19,909 bases of DNA from an uncultured Megasphaera sp. Lineage in GTDB: Bacteria; Bacillota; Negativicutes; Veillonellales; Megasphaeraceae. The stretch covers positions 1 through 19,909 of the forward strand of contig CAKPYN010000025.1 of the NCBI GenBank assembly GCA_934202965.1. The letters run 5' to 3'. The position numbers were made by a program, and so were the translations under genes. Of this stretch, positions 6,615 to 14,106 are shown piece by piece (position 1 is the stretch's first letter; each line of letters opens with the position of its first letter). The notes beneath the pieces are model-generated. The model saw nothing but the letters and a program-made list of their open reading frames with translations. It searched no databases and had not been told where the DNA came from.

Positions 6615-6983
6615 TTATTTCTTCTTGCCTGCGATTGCTTTTCTCGGGCCTTTACGTGTACGTGCATTTGTCTTTGTGCGCTGACCGCGAACAGGAAGAC
6701 CTGCACGATGACGTTTGCCGCGATACGAATTAACTTCGATTAAGCGTTTGATGTTAAGTGCGCCTTCACGACGAAGGTCACCTTCTACTTTATATTCATG
6801 ACCAATTACTTCACGGATTTTTTGTACTTCGTCTTCTGTTAAATCGCGAACGCGTGTGTCCGGATTAACACCTGTTTTTTTCAGGATTTCCTGAGAAGAA
6901 GAAAGACCAATACCGAAAATGTAAGTCAAACCAATTTCAACTCGTTTATCACGTGGTAAATCCACACCGGCTATACGTGCCAT
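6615..6983 (-). CDS. rpsM: 30S ribosomal protein S13
   Basis: S13 (uS13) sits in the 30S head and makes inter-subunit contacts. The 122 residues start MARIAGVDLPRDKRVEIGLT, followed by the helix-hairpin-helix-like IFGIGLSSSQEIL, the RGKRHRAGLPVRGQRTKTNA motif and a Lys-rich tail. The start has a CAGGAGGTG ribosome binding site. It opens the alpha block, 22 nt behind rpmJ. Confidence 0.98.
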   Translation of the reverse strand: MARIAGVDLPRDKRVEIGLTYIFGIGLSSSQEILKKTGVNPDTRVRDLTEDEVQKIREVIGHEYKVEGDLRREGALNIKRLIEVNSYRGKRHRAGLPVRGQRTKTNARTRKGPRKAIAGKKK

Positions 6984-7005
6984 CTATTCATCCACCTCCT
7001 GTCTA

Positions 7006-7119
7006 TTAACCTTGTTTCTGTTTATGTTTCGGATTTTCGCAAATAACCATTACACGGCCTTTGCGTTTAATAATTTTGCATTTTTCGCAAATTTTCTTTA
7101 CTGACGGTTTTACCTTCAT
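7006..7119 (-). CDS. rpmJ: 50S ribosomal protein L36, zinc-binding form
   Basis: This 37-residue protein reads MKVKPSVKKICEKCKIIKRK and ends CENPKHKQKQG. L36 (bL36) is a small 50S protein. C11, C14, C27 and H32 give the CxxC...C...H zinc site, so this is the zinc-dependent (C+) form. The ATG at 7117-7119 follows GCAGGAGG. It sits 25 nt behind infA and 22 nt before rpsM, the standard position. Confidence 0.97.
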   Translation of the reverse strand: MKVKPSVKKICEKCKIIKRKGRVMVICENPKHKQKQG

Positions 7120-7144
7120 AATTAACCTCCTGCGTAATACAATC

Positions 7145-7363
7145 TTACTTAAAGCGATACGTAATGCGACCGCGATTCAGATCATACGGTGTCAATTCCA
7201 TTGTAACTCTGTCACCAGGAAGAATACGAATAAAATTCATCCGCATTTTTCCGGAAACATGAGCCAGCACGATGTGCTCATTTTCTAATTTTACTTTAAA
7301 CATTGCGTTAGGCAGTGCTTCAACGACGACGCCTTCAACTTCAATGACATCTTCCTTAGACAT
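7145..7363 (-). CDS. infA: Translation initiation factor IF-1
   Basis: IF-1 binds the A site of the 30S subunit during initiation. The 72-residue S1/OB-fold protein contains MSKEDVIEVEGVVVEALPNA, FKVKLENEHIVLAHVSGKMR and the C-terminal LNRGRITYRFK, all family standard. Its ATG overlaps the last codons of the KOW protein by 8 nt, and its CAGGGAGG ribosome binding site lies within that upstream gene, so the two are probably coupled. Confidence 0.98.
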   Translation of the reverse strand: MSKEDVIEVEGVVVEALPNAMFKVKLENEHIVLAHVSGKMRMNFIRILPGDRVTMELTPYDLNRGRITYRFK

Positions 7364-7649
7364 GTGTAACCTCCCTGGTCAAATCCATCTTGGCCCGGTT
7401 CACAACGGACCGTATCCATTCATTGCTGATTCTCATGGGACCAACGCTTCCAATGGATCCGCTCGTTCCCACTATCTGGAGATGCCGGCAATTTTTCTTC
7501 TTCGGCTTATCCAATTTGTACTTTCTACCGTCAGCAATCCATACATAGGGATAATCCAACTTGCCGACAACAACATACAAGCTATTTTTATCCCTGCCTG
7601 CACAGCTTTTAACAACTGCATAGTCAGGCAACTGTAGCCGCTCCATCAT
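7356..7649 (-). CDS. KOW-domain RNA-binding protein (L14e/L6e/L27e-like)
   Basis: A 97-residue protein between map and infA, a position where many Clostridia-related genomes carry a KOW-domain protein similar to archaeal and eukaryotic L14e. The N-terminal half YAVVKSCAGRDKNSLYVVVG...YVWIADGRKYKLDKPKKKN is the KOW/SH3-like barrel; the rest is basic and ends in a probable helix (ISNEWIRSVVNRAKMDL). An RNA-binding or ribosome-associated role is likely, but no experiment is known to me. The ATG overlaps the map stop as ATGA and has no good Shine-Dalgarno, so it probably depends on translational coupling. Its 3' end overlaps infA by 8 nt. Confidence 0.85.
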   Translation of the reverse strand: MMERLQLPDYAVVKSCAGRDKNSLYVVVGKLDYPYVWIADGRKYKLDKPKKKNCRHLQIVGTSGSIGSVGPMRISNEWIRSVVNRAKMDLTREVTHV

Positions 7650-8395
7650 TCTGGTAAGGTCAGGATTTCCGGACCGTTTTCAGTAATAGCTACTGTATGT
7701 TCAAAATGGGCTGCCGGTTTTTTATCACGAGTAACAACGGTCCAGCCGTTCTTCAACTGCCGAACTTTTTCTGTTCCCATGTTAATCATCGGCTCAATCG
7801 CTAAAACCATTCCGGGTTCCAGCAATTCTCCATGACCAGGCATGCCATAATTTGGTACTTCCGGTTCTTCATGCATATCCGTACCGATACCATGACCTAC
7901 ATAATCACGAACAACACCATACCCAAACGATTCAGCATAAGCTTGAACGGCATGCCCGATGTCGCCCAGGTGTTTGCCAGCAACTGCCTGCTCAATGCCT
8001 TTATAGAGACTTTCTTCCGTTACTTTGAGCAACTGAAGAGTAGCCGGGGCAACGTGACCGACCGGAATCGTCACGGTAGAGTCTCCATGGTAGCCATTTT
8101 TATTTACAACCAAATCAATACTGATTATATCGCCATCTTTTAACTTGCGTCGACCAGGAATACCATGAACAACTTCTTCATTTACACTGGCGCAAATAGT
8201 TGCCGGAAATCCATAATAGCCTTTGCAACTCGGAAAAGCACCGCAGCTGCGGATGTATTCTTCGCAGCGCTGATCCAGCTCACCTGTTGTAACGCCCGGC
8301 TTCGCCAACTTTTTCATCAGCTGCAACGCGTTGGCAGTAATACGGCCAGCTTCGCGAATATACTCAATTTCCCGTTTAGATTTTAAAATAATCAT
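7646..8395 (-). CDS. map: Methionine aminopeptidase, type I
   Basis: Map removes the initiator methionine from nascent proteins. From the ATG at 8393-8395 the product is 249 residues. All metal ligands of the pita-bread fold are visible: D94, D105, H168, E201 and E232, plus the active-site H77 (VVHGIPG). No N-terminal SH3-binding or zinc extension is present, so it is type Ia. The open frame extends upstream to a TTG at 8413 inside adk, but that codon has no ribosome binding site, and MIILKSKREIEYIREAGRI fits the family start. adk ends with TAA one base before this ATG. Confidence 0.96.
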   Translation of the reverse strand: MIILKSKREIEYIREAGRITANALQLMKKLAKPGVTTGELDQRCEEYIRSCGAFPSCKGYYGFPATICASVNEEVVHGIPGRRKLKDGDIISIDLVVNKNGYHGDSTVTIPVGHVAPATLQLLKVTEESLYKGIEQAVAGKHLGDIGHAVQAYAESFGYGVVRDYVGHGIGTDMHEEPEVPNYGMPGHGELLEPGMVLAIEPMINMGTEKVRQLKNGWTVVTRDKKPAAHFEHTVAITENGPEILTLPE

Positions 8396-8396
8396 A

Positions 8397-9047
8397 TTAT
8401 TTACTCTTTTCAAGACTTGCTACAATATCATTGAATACGTTTTCCATATCCTGTTTGCCATCGACTTCGATATACAAATTGGAATTTTTGTAGTAATCAA
8501 TGAGCGGCTTTGTTTGTGCTGCATATACGCTAAGACGTTTTTTTACGGTTTCTACCTTATCGTCATCACGCTGATACAGTTCGCCACCACATTTGTCGCA
8601 GACATTCTTAACTTTTGACGGTTTAAATTCGACATGGTACGTCGCACCGCAGGAACGGCAAATTTGACGGCCCGTTGTACGTTTTATCAATTCTTCATCG
8701 GGAACCGAAATATTGACAACGCCGTCAAGCTTGATGCCTAAATCGCTGAGAATAGCATCGAGGGATACAGCCTGCGAAGTAGTACGAGGGAAGCCATCCA
8801 GGATAAATCCTTTTTTGCAATCGTCTTTTGCCAAACGTTCTTTGACAATACCGACAGTGACAGCATCCGGTACGAGCTGGCCGTTGTCCATGTACTTTTT
8901 GGCTTCCAATCCAAGGGGAGTCTGTTCCTTGACTGCAGCACGGAACATATCACCAGTGGAAATCTGGGGAATACCATATTTTTCAATCAATCGTTCGGCC
9001 TGTGTGCCTTTGCCAGCACCCGGAGGGCCCATTAAAAGAATGTACAC
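8397..9047 (-). CDS. adk: Adenylate kinase with zinc-binding LID
   Basis: Adk interconverts ATP + AMP and 2 ADP in the cytoplasm. The 216-residue protein has the P-loop GPPGAGKGT (7-15), the AMP-binding region STGDMFRAAV (30-39), and DGFPRT (84-89). The LID domain carries C130, C133, C150 and C153, the four-cysteine zinc site of Gram-positive long-type enzymes. The start is GTG (9045-9047) behind AGGGGGTAG, giving MYILLMGPPGAGKGT as expected. It is the usual partner of secY (16-nt gap) and map. Confidence 0.97.
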   Translation of the reverse strand: MYILLMGPPGAGKGTQAERLIEKYGIPQISTGDMFRAAVKEQTPLGLEAKKYMDNGQLVPDAVTVGIVKERLAKDDCKKGFILDGFPRTTSQAVSLDAILSDLGIKLDGVVNISVPDEELIKRTTGRQICRSCGATYHVEFKPSKVKNVCDKCGGELYQRDDDKVETVKKRLSVYAAQTKPLIDYYKNSNLYIEVDGKQDMENVFNDIVASLEKSK

Positions 9048-9063
9048 TTAAACTACCCCCTTA

Positions 9064-10326
9064 TTATTTCATAAATCCTTGATATTGTCTATTCAAAACT
9101 AAGGATTCAGCTTGTTTCATCGTATCAATTGCTACACCGACAACGATCAGCAATGCTGTGCCGCCGAAATATACCCCTTCAATGCCTGTAATCCAGCCAA
9201 TAAAGTTTGGTAAAATAGCAATAAATGCCAAGAAAAATGCTCCGGCAAGTGTAATACGAGTCATAATTTTATCTATATACAAAGCCGTTGGCTGACCTGG
9301 GCGAATCCCAGGAATAAAGCCGCCGTATTTTTGCATATTTTCCGTAAGCTGCGGAATATTCAGCGAAATAGCGGTATAAAAATATGTAAAGAATATAATC
9401 AAGATCGCATACATTACTGTGTTTGTCACAGTACCCCATGCAAACCATCCTGCAATCATCTGAATCGTTTCATTCTGTACAAATTGTGCAATCGTAACAG
9501 GGAACATCAATACAGACGATGCGAAGATAATGGGAATAACCCCTGCCTGATTAACTTTCAGCGGAATGTGTGTAGAATGTCCGCCATACATCTTACGACC
9601 GACAATACGTTTTGCGTACTGCACAGCTACACGCCGCTGTCCTTGTGTTACTTCAATAACAACTACAATCATGAAAATTGCAATCAAAGCAAAGAGCAAC
9701 ACTTGGAAAATATTAATAGAACCAGCTTGAATATACTTGTATACCGTCATGCAGCCATTTGGGAAACGAGCTACGATACCAGCAAAGATAATGAGCGAAA
9801 TCCCATTGCCAATCCCGCCAGCTGTAATCTGATCACCCAGCCACATAAGGAAACAAGTACCAGCTGTCAAAATAACAGCTACCATAATAACCATAGCCCA
9901 GCTGTTGTCAATAAGCGCATTATTCACTTTCAATGCATAACTCATTGCAAACGCTTGAATAAAACCGAGTAACACCGTACCGTACCGTGTTACCTTTTGG
10001 ATTTTATCACGGCCATCCTGATTATCTTTGGCCCATTGTTCAAAAGTAGGTACTACCGATGTCAACAGCTGCATAATAATGGAAGCATTGATATATGGGG
10101 TGATACTCATGGCAAGAATAGAAAACTTGCTCAAGGCACCGCCGGAAAATAAATCAAGCAATCCAAACAAATTGCCGCTGCTAAACAAATTTTCAATGAC
10201 TGAGGCGTCTACCCCTGGAACAGGGATATGGACACCTAGTCTGAAAATTATGAACATAATTAAGGTGAAGACTGCTCGTTTCCGAAATTCTGGTACGTGC
10301 AGTACATTCTGGATGCTATCTAACAC
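9064..10326 (-). CDS. secY: Preprotein translocase subunit SecY
   Basis: SecY is the channel subunit of the SecYEG translocon. The 420-residue protein has the expected ten hydrophobic segments: the first follows RKRAVFTLIMFIIFRLGV, and the plug region holds SGGALSKFSILAMSITPYI. Conserved cytoplasmic loop residues appear in KRIVGRKMYGGHSTHIPLKV, ahead of the segment starting NQAGVIPIIFASSVLMFP. The C-terminal loop GFIPGIRPGQPTALYI is also conserved. The start is GTG (10324-10326) with AGGGGTGAT upstream. It stands 12 nt behind rplO, the normal spc position. Confidence 0.98.
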   Translation of the reverse strand: MLDSIQNVLHVPEFRKRAVFTLIMFIIFRLGVHIPVPGVDASVIENLFSSGNLFGLLDLFSGGALSKFSILAMSITPYINASIIMQLLTSVVPTFEQWAKDNQDGRDKIQKVTRYGTVLLGFIQAFAMSYALKVNNALIDNSWAMVIMVAVILTAGTCFLMWLGDQITAGGIGNGISLIIFAGIVARFPNGCMTVYKYIQAGSINIFQVLLFALIAIFMIVVVIEVTQGQRRVAVQYAKRIVGRKMYGGHSTHIPLKVNQAGVIPIIFASSVLMFPVTIAQFVQNETIQMIAGWFAWGTVTNTVMYAILIIFFTYFYTAISLNIPQLTENMQKYGGFIPGIRPGQPTALYIDKIMTRITLAGAFFLAFIAILPNFIGWITGIEGVYFGGTALLIVVGVAIDTMKQAESLVLNRQYQGFMK

Positions 10327-10338
10327 CTTAGATCACCC

Positions 10339-10803
10339 CTACTGTTCTGCTACCGGTTCTTCTCCCGGTACTACAACCTTACCACCTGCAGCTTCGATTT
10401 TAGCTTTAGCAGATTTGGTGAAGCCGTTAGCTACGACAGTGAGTTTCTTTTCAATTTCACCATTGCCAAGGATACGAACGCCATCGCAGACATTTTTAAG
10501 GATGCCAGCTTCTACTAAAGCAACGGGATCAACAGTCGTGCCGTCTTCAAAGCGGTTGAGTACAGAAACGTTAACTTCTGCATATTCTTTAGCCCAAATA
10601 TTCTTGAAGCCGCGTTTTGGGAGCAAACGATACAACGGCATCTGGCCGCCTTCGAAGCCCGGGCGCTTGCCGCCACCGCTACGGGAGAGCTGACCTTTCA
10701 TACCTTTGCCAGCCGTTTTGCCATTGCCGGAGCCAATGCCACGGCCAACACGGTTGCGTTTTTTCTTGGAACCAGGAATAATACTCATTTCATGAAGTTT
10801 CAA
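10339..10803 (-). CDS. rplO: 50S ribosomal protein L15
   Basis: L15 (uL15) is a 50S assembly protein. The 154 residues include the Gly/Arg-rich N-terminal tail (RVGRGIGSGNGKTAGKGMKG), GFEGGQMPLYRLLPKRGF, and the C-terminal globular domain with ILGNGEIEKKLTVVANGFTK. The start is a TTG (10801-10803) with GGAGG nine bases upstream, giving MKLHEMSIIPG as in relatives; an ATG six codons in is less likely. It lies 21 nt after rpmD. Confidence 0.97.
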   Translation of the reverse strand: MKLHEMSIIPGSKKKRNRVGRGIGSGNGKTAGKGMKGQLSRSGGGKRPGFEGGQMPLYRLLPKRGFKNIWAKEYAEVNVSVLNRFEDGTTVDPVALVEAGILKNVCDGVRILGNGEIEKKLTVVANGFTKSAKAKIEAAGGKVVVPGEEPVAEQ

Positions 10804-10824
10804 TTCAGCGCACCTCCTTCTATA

Positions 10825-11004
10825 TTAAATTTCTTCTACTTTTACTAAGTGTTCTACTTTATGAAGCATTCCTTTAATCTGAGGAGTAACTTCTTTTACT
10901 ACGCTGGAGTTCGTCTTGTGGAGACCAAGAGCAACGATCGTTGCGCGCTGATCACCAGGACGGCCTGCGAGACTCTTAACGAGTGTAACTTTTACTTGAG
11001 CCAT
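10825..11004 (-). CDS. rpmD: 50S ribosomal protein L30
   Basis: This is a 59-residue protein: MAQVKVTLVKSLAGRPGDQR at the N-terminus, ALGLHKTNSSVV in the middle and GMLHKVEHLVKVEEI at the end. The length and the VKSxAGRPxxQRATxxALGLxK pattern identify L30 (uL30). The ATG at 11002-11004 follows AAGGAGGAT. It sits between rpsE (17-nt gap) and rplO (21-nt gap), the standard order. Confidence 0.97.
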   Translation of the reverse strand: MAQVKVTLVKSLAGRPGDQRATIVALGLHKTNSSVVKEVTPQIKGMLHKVEHLVKVEEI

Positions 11005-11021
11005 CTTGTGTATCCTCCTTA

Positions 11022-11522
11022 TTAACCGTAAATTTCTTCTACAGTTTTGCCACGGAGTTCAGCAACTTTATTGACATCCTTCAAGCGGCTCAATCCTTCG
11101 ATAGTTGCCTGAACCATGTTATTCGGGTTAGAAGAACCAATGGATTTTGTCAAGATGTTGCGTACGCCAGCCAATTCCAATACGGCACGTACCGGACCGC
11201 CAGCAATAACGCCAGTACCTTCAGCAGCCGGTTTCAAGAATACTTGGCCAGCACCGAAAATACCTGTGACCTGATGAGGAATAGAACCGTTTTTCAATGC
11301 AACGGTAATCATATTTTTCTTAGCGTCTTCAACGCCTTTACGGATTGCTTCTGGAACTTCGCCAGCTTTGCCTAATCCTGCGCCTACTTTGCCGTTGCCA
11401 TCACCGACAACAACCAAAGCACTGAAGGAAAAACGGCGGCCGCCTTTAACTACCTTAGCAACACGGTTGATGAATACGACATTTTCTTGTAATTCGAGAC
11501 CTGCATGGTCGACTTTTGCCAT
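11022..11522 (-). CDS. rpsE: 30S ribosomal protein S5
   Basis: S5 (uS5) acts in decoding accuracy near the 30S mRNA entry. The 166 residues contain the N-terminal dsRBD-like domain (VAKVVKGGRRFSFSALVVVG, DGNGKVGAGLGKAGEVPEAI) and the C-terminal domain with GIFGAGQVFLKPAAEGTGVI and GPVRAVLELAGVRNILTKS. The GGRRF loop, where spectinomycin-resistance changes map in other species, looks wild type. The ATG has GGAGGAAAT upstream. Confidence 0.98.
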   Translation of the reverse strand: MAKVDHAGLELQENVVFINRVAKVVKGGRRFSFSALVVVGDGNGKVGAGLGKAGEVPEAIRKGVEDAKKNMITVALKNGSIPHQVTGIFGAGQVFLKPAAEGTGVIAGGPVRAVLELAGVRNILTKSIGSSNPNNMVQATIEGLSRLKDVNKVAELRGKTVEEIYG

Positions 11523-11540
11523 GTGTTATTTCCTCCTTGA

Positions 11541-11903
11541 TTAGAATTTTAAGCCAGCTTCACGAGCTGCTTCTGCAAGAGCAGCAACACGGCCATGATA
11601 AATGTAACCGCCACGGTCAAATACTACCGTAGTAATACCTTTTTCAATAGCACGTTTTGCAACCAATGCACCAACTAATTTTGCGCCTTCAGCGTTACCG
11701 CCGTTAACGTTTTGTTCTTTAAGTTCTTTATCCAAGGAACTTGCAGAAACTAAAGTTACGCCGTTCTGGTCATCAATAACCTGAGCGTAAATATTTGAAA
11801 GGCTGCGGAATACATTCAAACGCGGACGTTCAGCCGTACCGCTGATATGCTTACGCAAGCGCCAATGACGTTTCAAACGAATTGCATTCTTACTGGATTT
11901 CAA
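11541..11903 (-). CDS. rplR: 50S ribosomal protein L18
   Basis: L18 (uL18) binds 5S rRNA with L5. From the TTG at 11901-11903 it has 120 residues: MKSSKNAIRLKRHWRLRKHI, then GTAERPRLNVFRSLSNIYAQ, and the C-terminal VVFDRGGYIYHGRVAALAEAARE. A longer frame begins at a GTG at 11912, but that GTG is part of the AAGGAGTG Shine-Dalgarno itself, which is spaced 8 nt from the TTG, so the TTG is the start. It lies 18 nt ahead of rpsE. Confidence 0.96.
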   Translation of the reverse strand: MKSSKNAIRLKRHWRLRKHISGTAERPRLNVFRSLSNIYAQVIDDQNGVTLVSASSLDKELKEQNVNGGNAEGAKLVGALVAKRAIEKGITTVVFDRGGYIYHGRVAALAEAAREAGLKF

Positions 11904-11938
11904 GGAATTCACTCCTTTCTATAATCAAGCTACGTTAA

Positions 11939-12481
11939 TTATTTCTTCGTGCCAGCTTTGCCGGCTTTACGACGAACATGTTCGCCAACATAACGAATAC
12001 CTTTTCCTTTATATGGTTCAGGAAGACGATAGCCGCGGATTTTAGCAGCAAATTCGCCAACAACTTCGTTATTAGCACCAGATACTACGATCTGTGTAGC
12101 ACTTGGGCATTCAATAGTAACACCTTCCGGTGCTTCTAATTCGAGGGGGTGGGAGAAGCCGAGAGTTAAGGCAAGTTTTTTGCCTTTCATCTGTGCTCTG
12201 TAACCAACACCAACGATTTCCATTTCTTTTTTGAAACCTTCTGTAACACCTTTTACCATGTTGGCAATAAGGGCACGAGTCAGGCCGTGCAATGCACGAT
12301 GATTTTTATCGTCAGACGGACGTTCTACAGTAATGATGTTATCAGCTACTGTAACTTTCATATCCTGGTGAAGCGTACGTGTGAGTTCGCCTTTCGGGCC
12401 TTTAACGGTAATTACCTGGCCATCAAGGTTTACATTTACGCCTGCCGGGATATCAATAGGCATTCTACCTACTCGAGACAT
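11939..12481 (-). CDS. rplF: 50S ribosomal protein L6
   Basis: L6 (uL6) lies near the factor-binding site of the 50S. The 180 residues show the duplicated fold: the first repeat begins MSRVGRMPIDIPAGVNV with VKGPKGELTR, and the second ends in the signature PEPYKGKGIRYVGEHVRRK. The start ATG follows TTGGAGGTG. It is 17 nt behind rpsH. Confidence 0.98.
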   Translation of the reverse strand: MSRVGRMPIDIPAGVNVNLDGQVITVKGPKGELTRTLHQDMKVTVADNIITVERPSDDKNHRALHGLTRALIANMVKGVTEGFKKEMEIVGVGYRAQMKGKKLALTLGFSHPLELEAPEGVTIECPSATQIVVSGANNEVVGEFAAKIRGYRLPEPYKGKGIRYVGEHVRRKAGKAGTKK

Positions 12482-12498
12482 ATTGACACCTCCAAATT

Positions 12499-12891
12499 TT
12501 ACCAGACGTACGCAATAACTTCGCCGCCCAAACCAATTTTACGAGCCTGTTTATCACTCATAATACCTTTGGACGTGGAAATAACAGCGATCCCTAAACC
12601 ACCAAGAACTCGCGGAAGTTCTTCTTTGCCAGTGTAAACACGCAAGCCTGGTTTAGAAATTCTCTTAATACCGGTAATAACCTTTTCTTTGTTAGAACCA
12701 TATTTCAACGTAACTTTCAGCGTTTTGCCTTCGTTTACGGATTCATAATTTTTAATAAAACCTTCTTCTTTTAAGATTTCAAGCACTGCAGCTTTCATCT
12801 TAGAAGCAGGCATTTCTACTTTTTCGTGATATGCCGAGTTGGCATTACGGATTCTGGTGAGCATATCCGCAATCGGATCGGTCATTGCCAT
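12499..12891 (-). CDS. rpsH: 30S ribosomal protein S8
   Basis: S8 (uS8) binds helix 21 of 16S rRNA and, in E. coli, represses the spc operon. The 130 residues hold DPIADMLTRIRNANSA near the start, KRISKPGLRVYTGKEELPRV, and the C-terminal GIAVISTSKGIMSDKQARK and GGEVIAYVW. The ATG follows GGGAGG at 10 nt; a second ATG two codons on is also possible. I saw no obvious E. coli-like S8 target near rplE. Confidence 0.98.
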   Translation of the reverse strand: MAMTDPIADMLTRIRNANSAYHEKVEMPASKMKAAVLEILKEEGFIKNYESVNEGKTLKVTLKYGSNKEKVITGIKRISKPGLRVYTGKEELPRVLGGLGIAVISTSKGIMSDKQARKIGLGGEVIAYVW

Positions 12892-12920
12892 AATCTAAAA
12901 ACCTCCCTTCATGAAATACA

Positions 12921-13190
12921 TTACCAGCTGGCTTTTTTAACGCCAGGAATTTGTCCTTTATAAGCCAGTTCACGGAATGTAATACGGCAGATACCGAATT
13001 TACGCATATAACCGTGAGGACGACCGGTTACTTTGCAACGGTTGTGCAAACGTACCGGCGAAGCGTTTGCCGGCAATTTAGAAAGTGCTTCATAGTCGCC
13101 GTTTGCTTTTAATTCAGCACGCAGTTTAGCGTATTTGGCAACCATTTTTTCACGTTTCTTTTCACGTTCGAGCATAGATTTCTTTGCCAT
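12921..13190 (-). CDS. rpsN: 30S ribosomal protein S14, long zinc-free form
   Basis: S14 (uS14) sits in the 30S head. The 89-residue sequence begins MAKKSMLEREKKREKMVAKY and ends ICRITFRELAYKGQIPGVKKASW. The region that holds two CxxC pairs in the 61-residue Gram-positive form reads NRCKVTGRPHGYMRKFGICR here, leaving two isolated cysteines, so no zinc ribbon can form. This is the C- (zinc-independent) type sitting at the spc position. The ATG follows AAGGAGGAT. There is no second S14 in the window. Confidence 0.97.
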   Translation of the reverse strand: MAKKSMLEREKKREKMVAKYAKLRAELKANGDYEALSKLPANASPVRLHNRCKVTGRPHGYMRKFGICRITFRELAYKGQIPGVKKASW

Positions 13191-13209
13191 GTATGTTAAT
13201 CCTCCTTAA

Positions 13210-13749
13210 TTACTTTTCAAAAGGCATACCCATCAGTTTCAACATGTCACGGCCTTCTTCATCGGTCGTAGCAGTTGTTACGATGGTAATATCCATACCA
13301 CGGGCTTTATCAACTTTATCATATTCAATTTCCGGGAATATGAGCTGTTCTTTTAAGCCCAGTGTATAGTTGCCGCGGCCGTCAAAACCAGTAGCGCTTA
13401 CGCCATGGAAGTCACGTACACGAGGCAGAGCCAAGTTCATCAATTTATCGAGGAATTCATACATCCGTTCACCGCGAAGTGTAACTTTGCAGCCAAGGTT
13501 CATACCTTCACGGATTTTGAAAGCCGCAATAGATTTCTTAGCTTTTGTAATGATTGGTTTCTGACCGGAAATAATAGTCATATCATTGACAGCAGCATCC
13601 AAAGCTTTGGAGTTGGTAACAGCTTCGCCAACTGCCATGTTGATAACAACTTTCGTAATCTTCGGAATCTGCATTACATTTTTGTAATTGTGTTTTTCCT
13701 GTAAGCCTTTCACAACTTCGGAAAGGTATTTATCTTTTAATCTGGACAC
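13210..13749 (-). CDS. rplE: 50S ribosomal protein L5
   Basis: L5 (uL5) binds 5S rRNA and contacts S13. From the GTG at 13747-13749 it is 179 residues: MSRLKDKYLSEVVKGLQEKH, the signature IPKITKVVINMAVGEAVTNS, then PRVRDFHGVSATGFDGRGNY and the C-terminal GMDITIVTTATTDEEGRDML. The frame extends two codons to a TTG at 13755, but the GGGAGG lies only 3 nt from that codon and 8-9 nt from the GTG, so the GTG is preferred. It is 21 nt behind rplX. Confidence 0.96.
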   Translation of the reverse strand: MSRLKDKYLSEVVKGLQEKHNYKNVMQIPKITKVVINMAVGEAVTNSKALDAAVNDMTIISGQKPIITKAKKSIAAFKIREGMNLGCKVTLRGERMYEFLDKLMNLALPRVRDFHGVSATGFDGRGNYTLGLKEQLIFPEIEYDKVDKARGMDITIVTTATTDEEGRDMLKLMGMPFEK

Positions 13750-13770
13750 TCTCAAGGCCCTCCCTTCTTA

Positions 13771-14088
13771 TTAGATAGCTTTGCCGCTCTTTACTGCAGT
13801 GCGGACTTTTGTACCATCGGCCTGCTGAACCATTTTTACACGGGTCGGCTTACCGCTTTCAGGATCTACGAGCATAACGTTGGAAACATGAATAGGAGCT
13901 TCCTTCGTAATAATGCCGCCTTGAGGATTGTTCTGACTCGGTTTTGTGTGGCGCTTAACTTGGTTAAGGCCTTCAACTACGACGCGGTCTTTTTTCGGAT
14001 ACGCTGCAATGACCTTGCCTTTTTTGCCTTTTTCTTTACCAGCGATTACGATAACTGTATCGCCTGTCTTTACGTGCATTTTACCCAT
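13771..14088 (-). CDS. rplX: 50S ribosomal protein L24
   Basis: L24 (uL24) is an early 50S assembly protein. From the ATG at 14086-14088 it is 105 residues. The KOW motif is MHVKTGDTVIVIAGKEKGKK, followed by VEGLNQVKRHTKPSQNNPQG and ITKEAPIHVSNVMLVDPESG. A longer frame opens at a GTG at 14097, but GTG there belongs to the AGGAGGTG Shine-Dalgarno, which is ideally spaced for the later ATG. It is 18 nt behind rplN. Confidence 0.96.
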   Translation of the reverse strand: MGKMHVKTGDTVIVIAGKEKGKKGKVIAAYPKKDRVVVEGLNQVKRHTKPSQNNPQGGIITKEAPIHVSNVMLVDPESGKPTRVKMVQQADGTKVRTAVKSGKAI

Positions 14089-14106
14089 TGAGAACACCTC
14101 CTCCGA

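Noticed and set aside
6092..6733. 213-codon plus-strand frame across rpsK/rpsM
   Set aside because: Antisense to two essential ribosomal genes and the rpsK-rpsM gap, with Ser/Phe/Cys-rich composition typical of shadow translation.
9331..10693. Two long plus-strand frames (213 and 221 codons) opposite secY and rplO
   Set aside because: Shadow frames: real genes on the other strand explain all the sequence, and no ribosome binding site or known motif is present.
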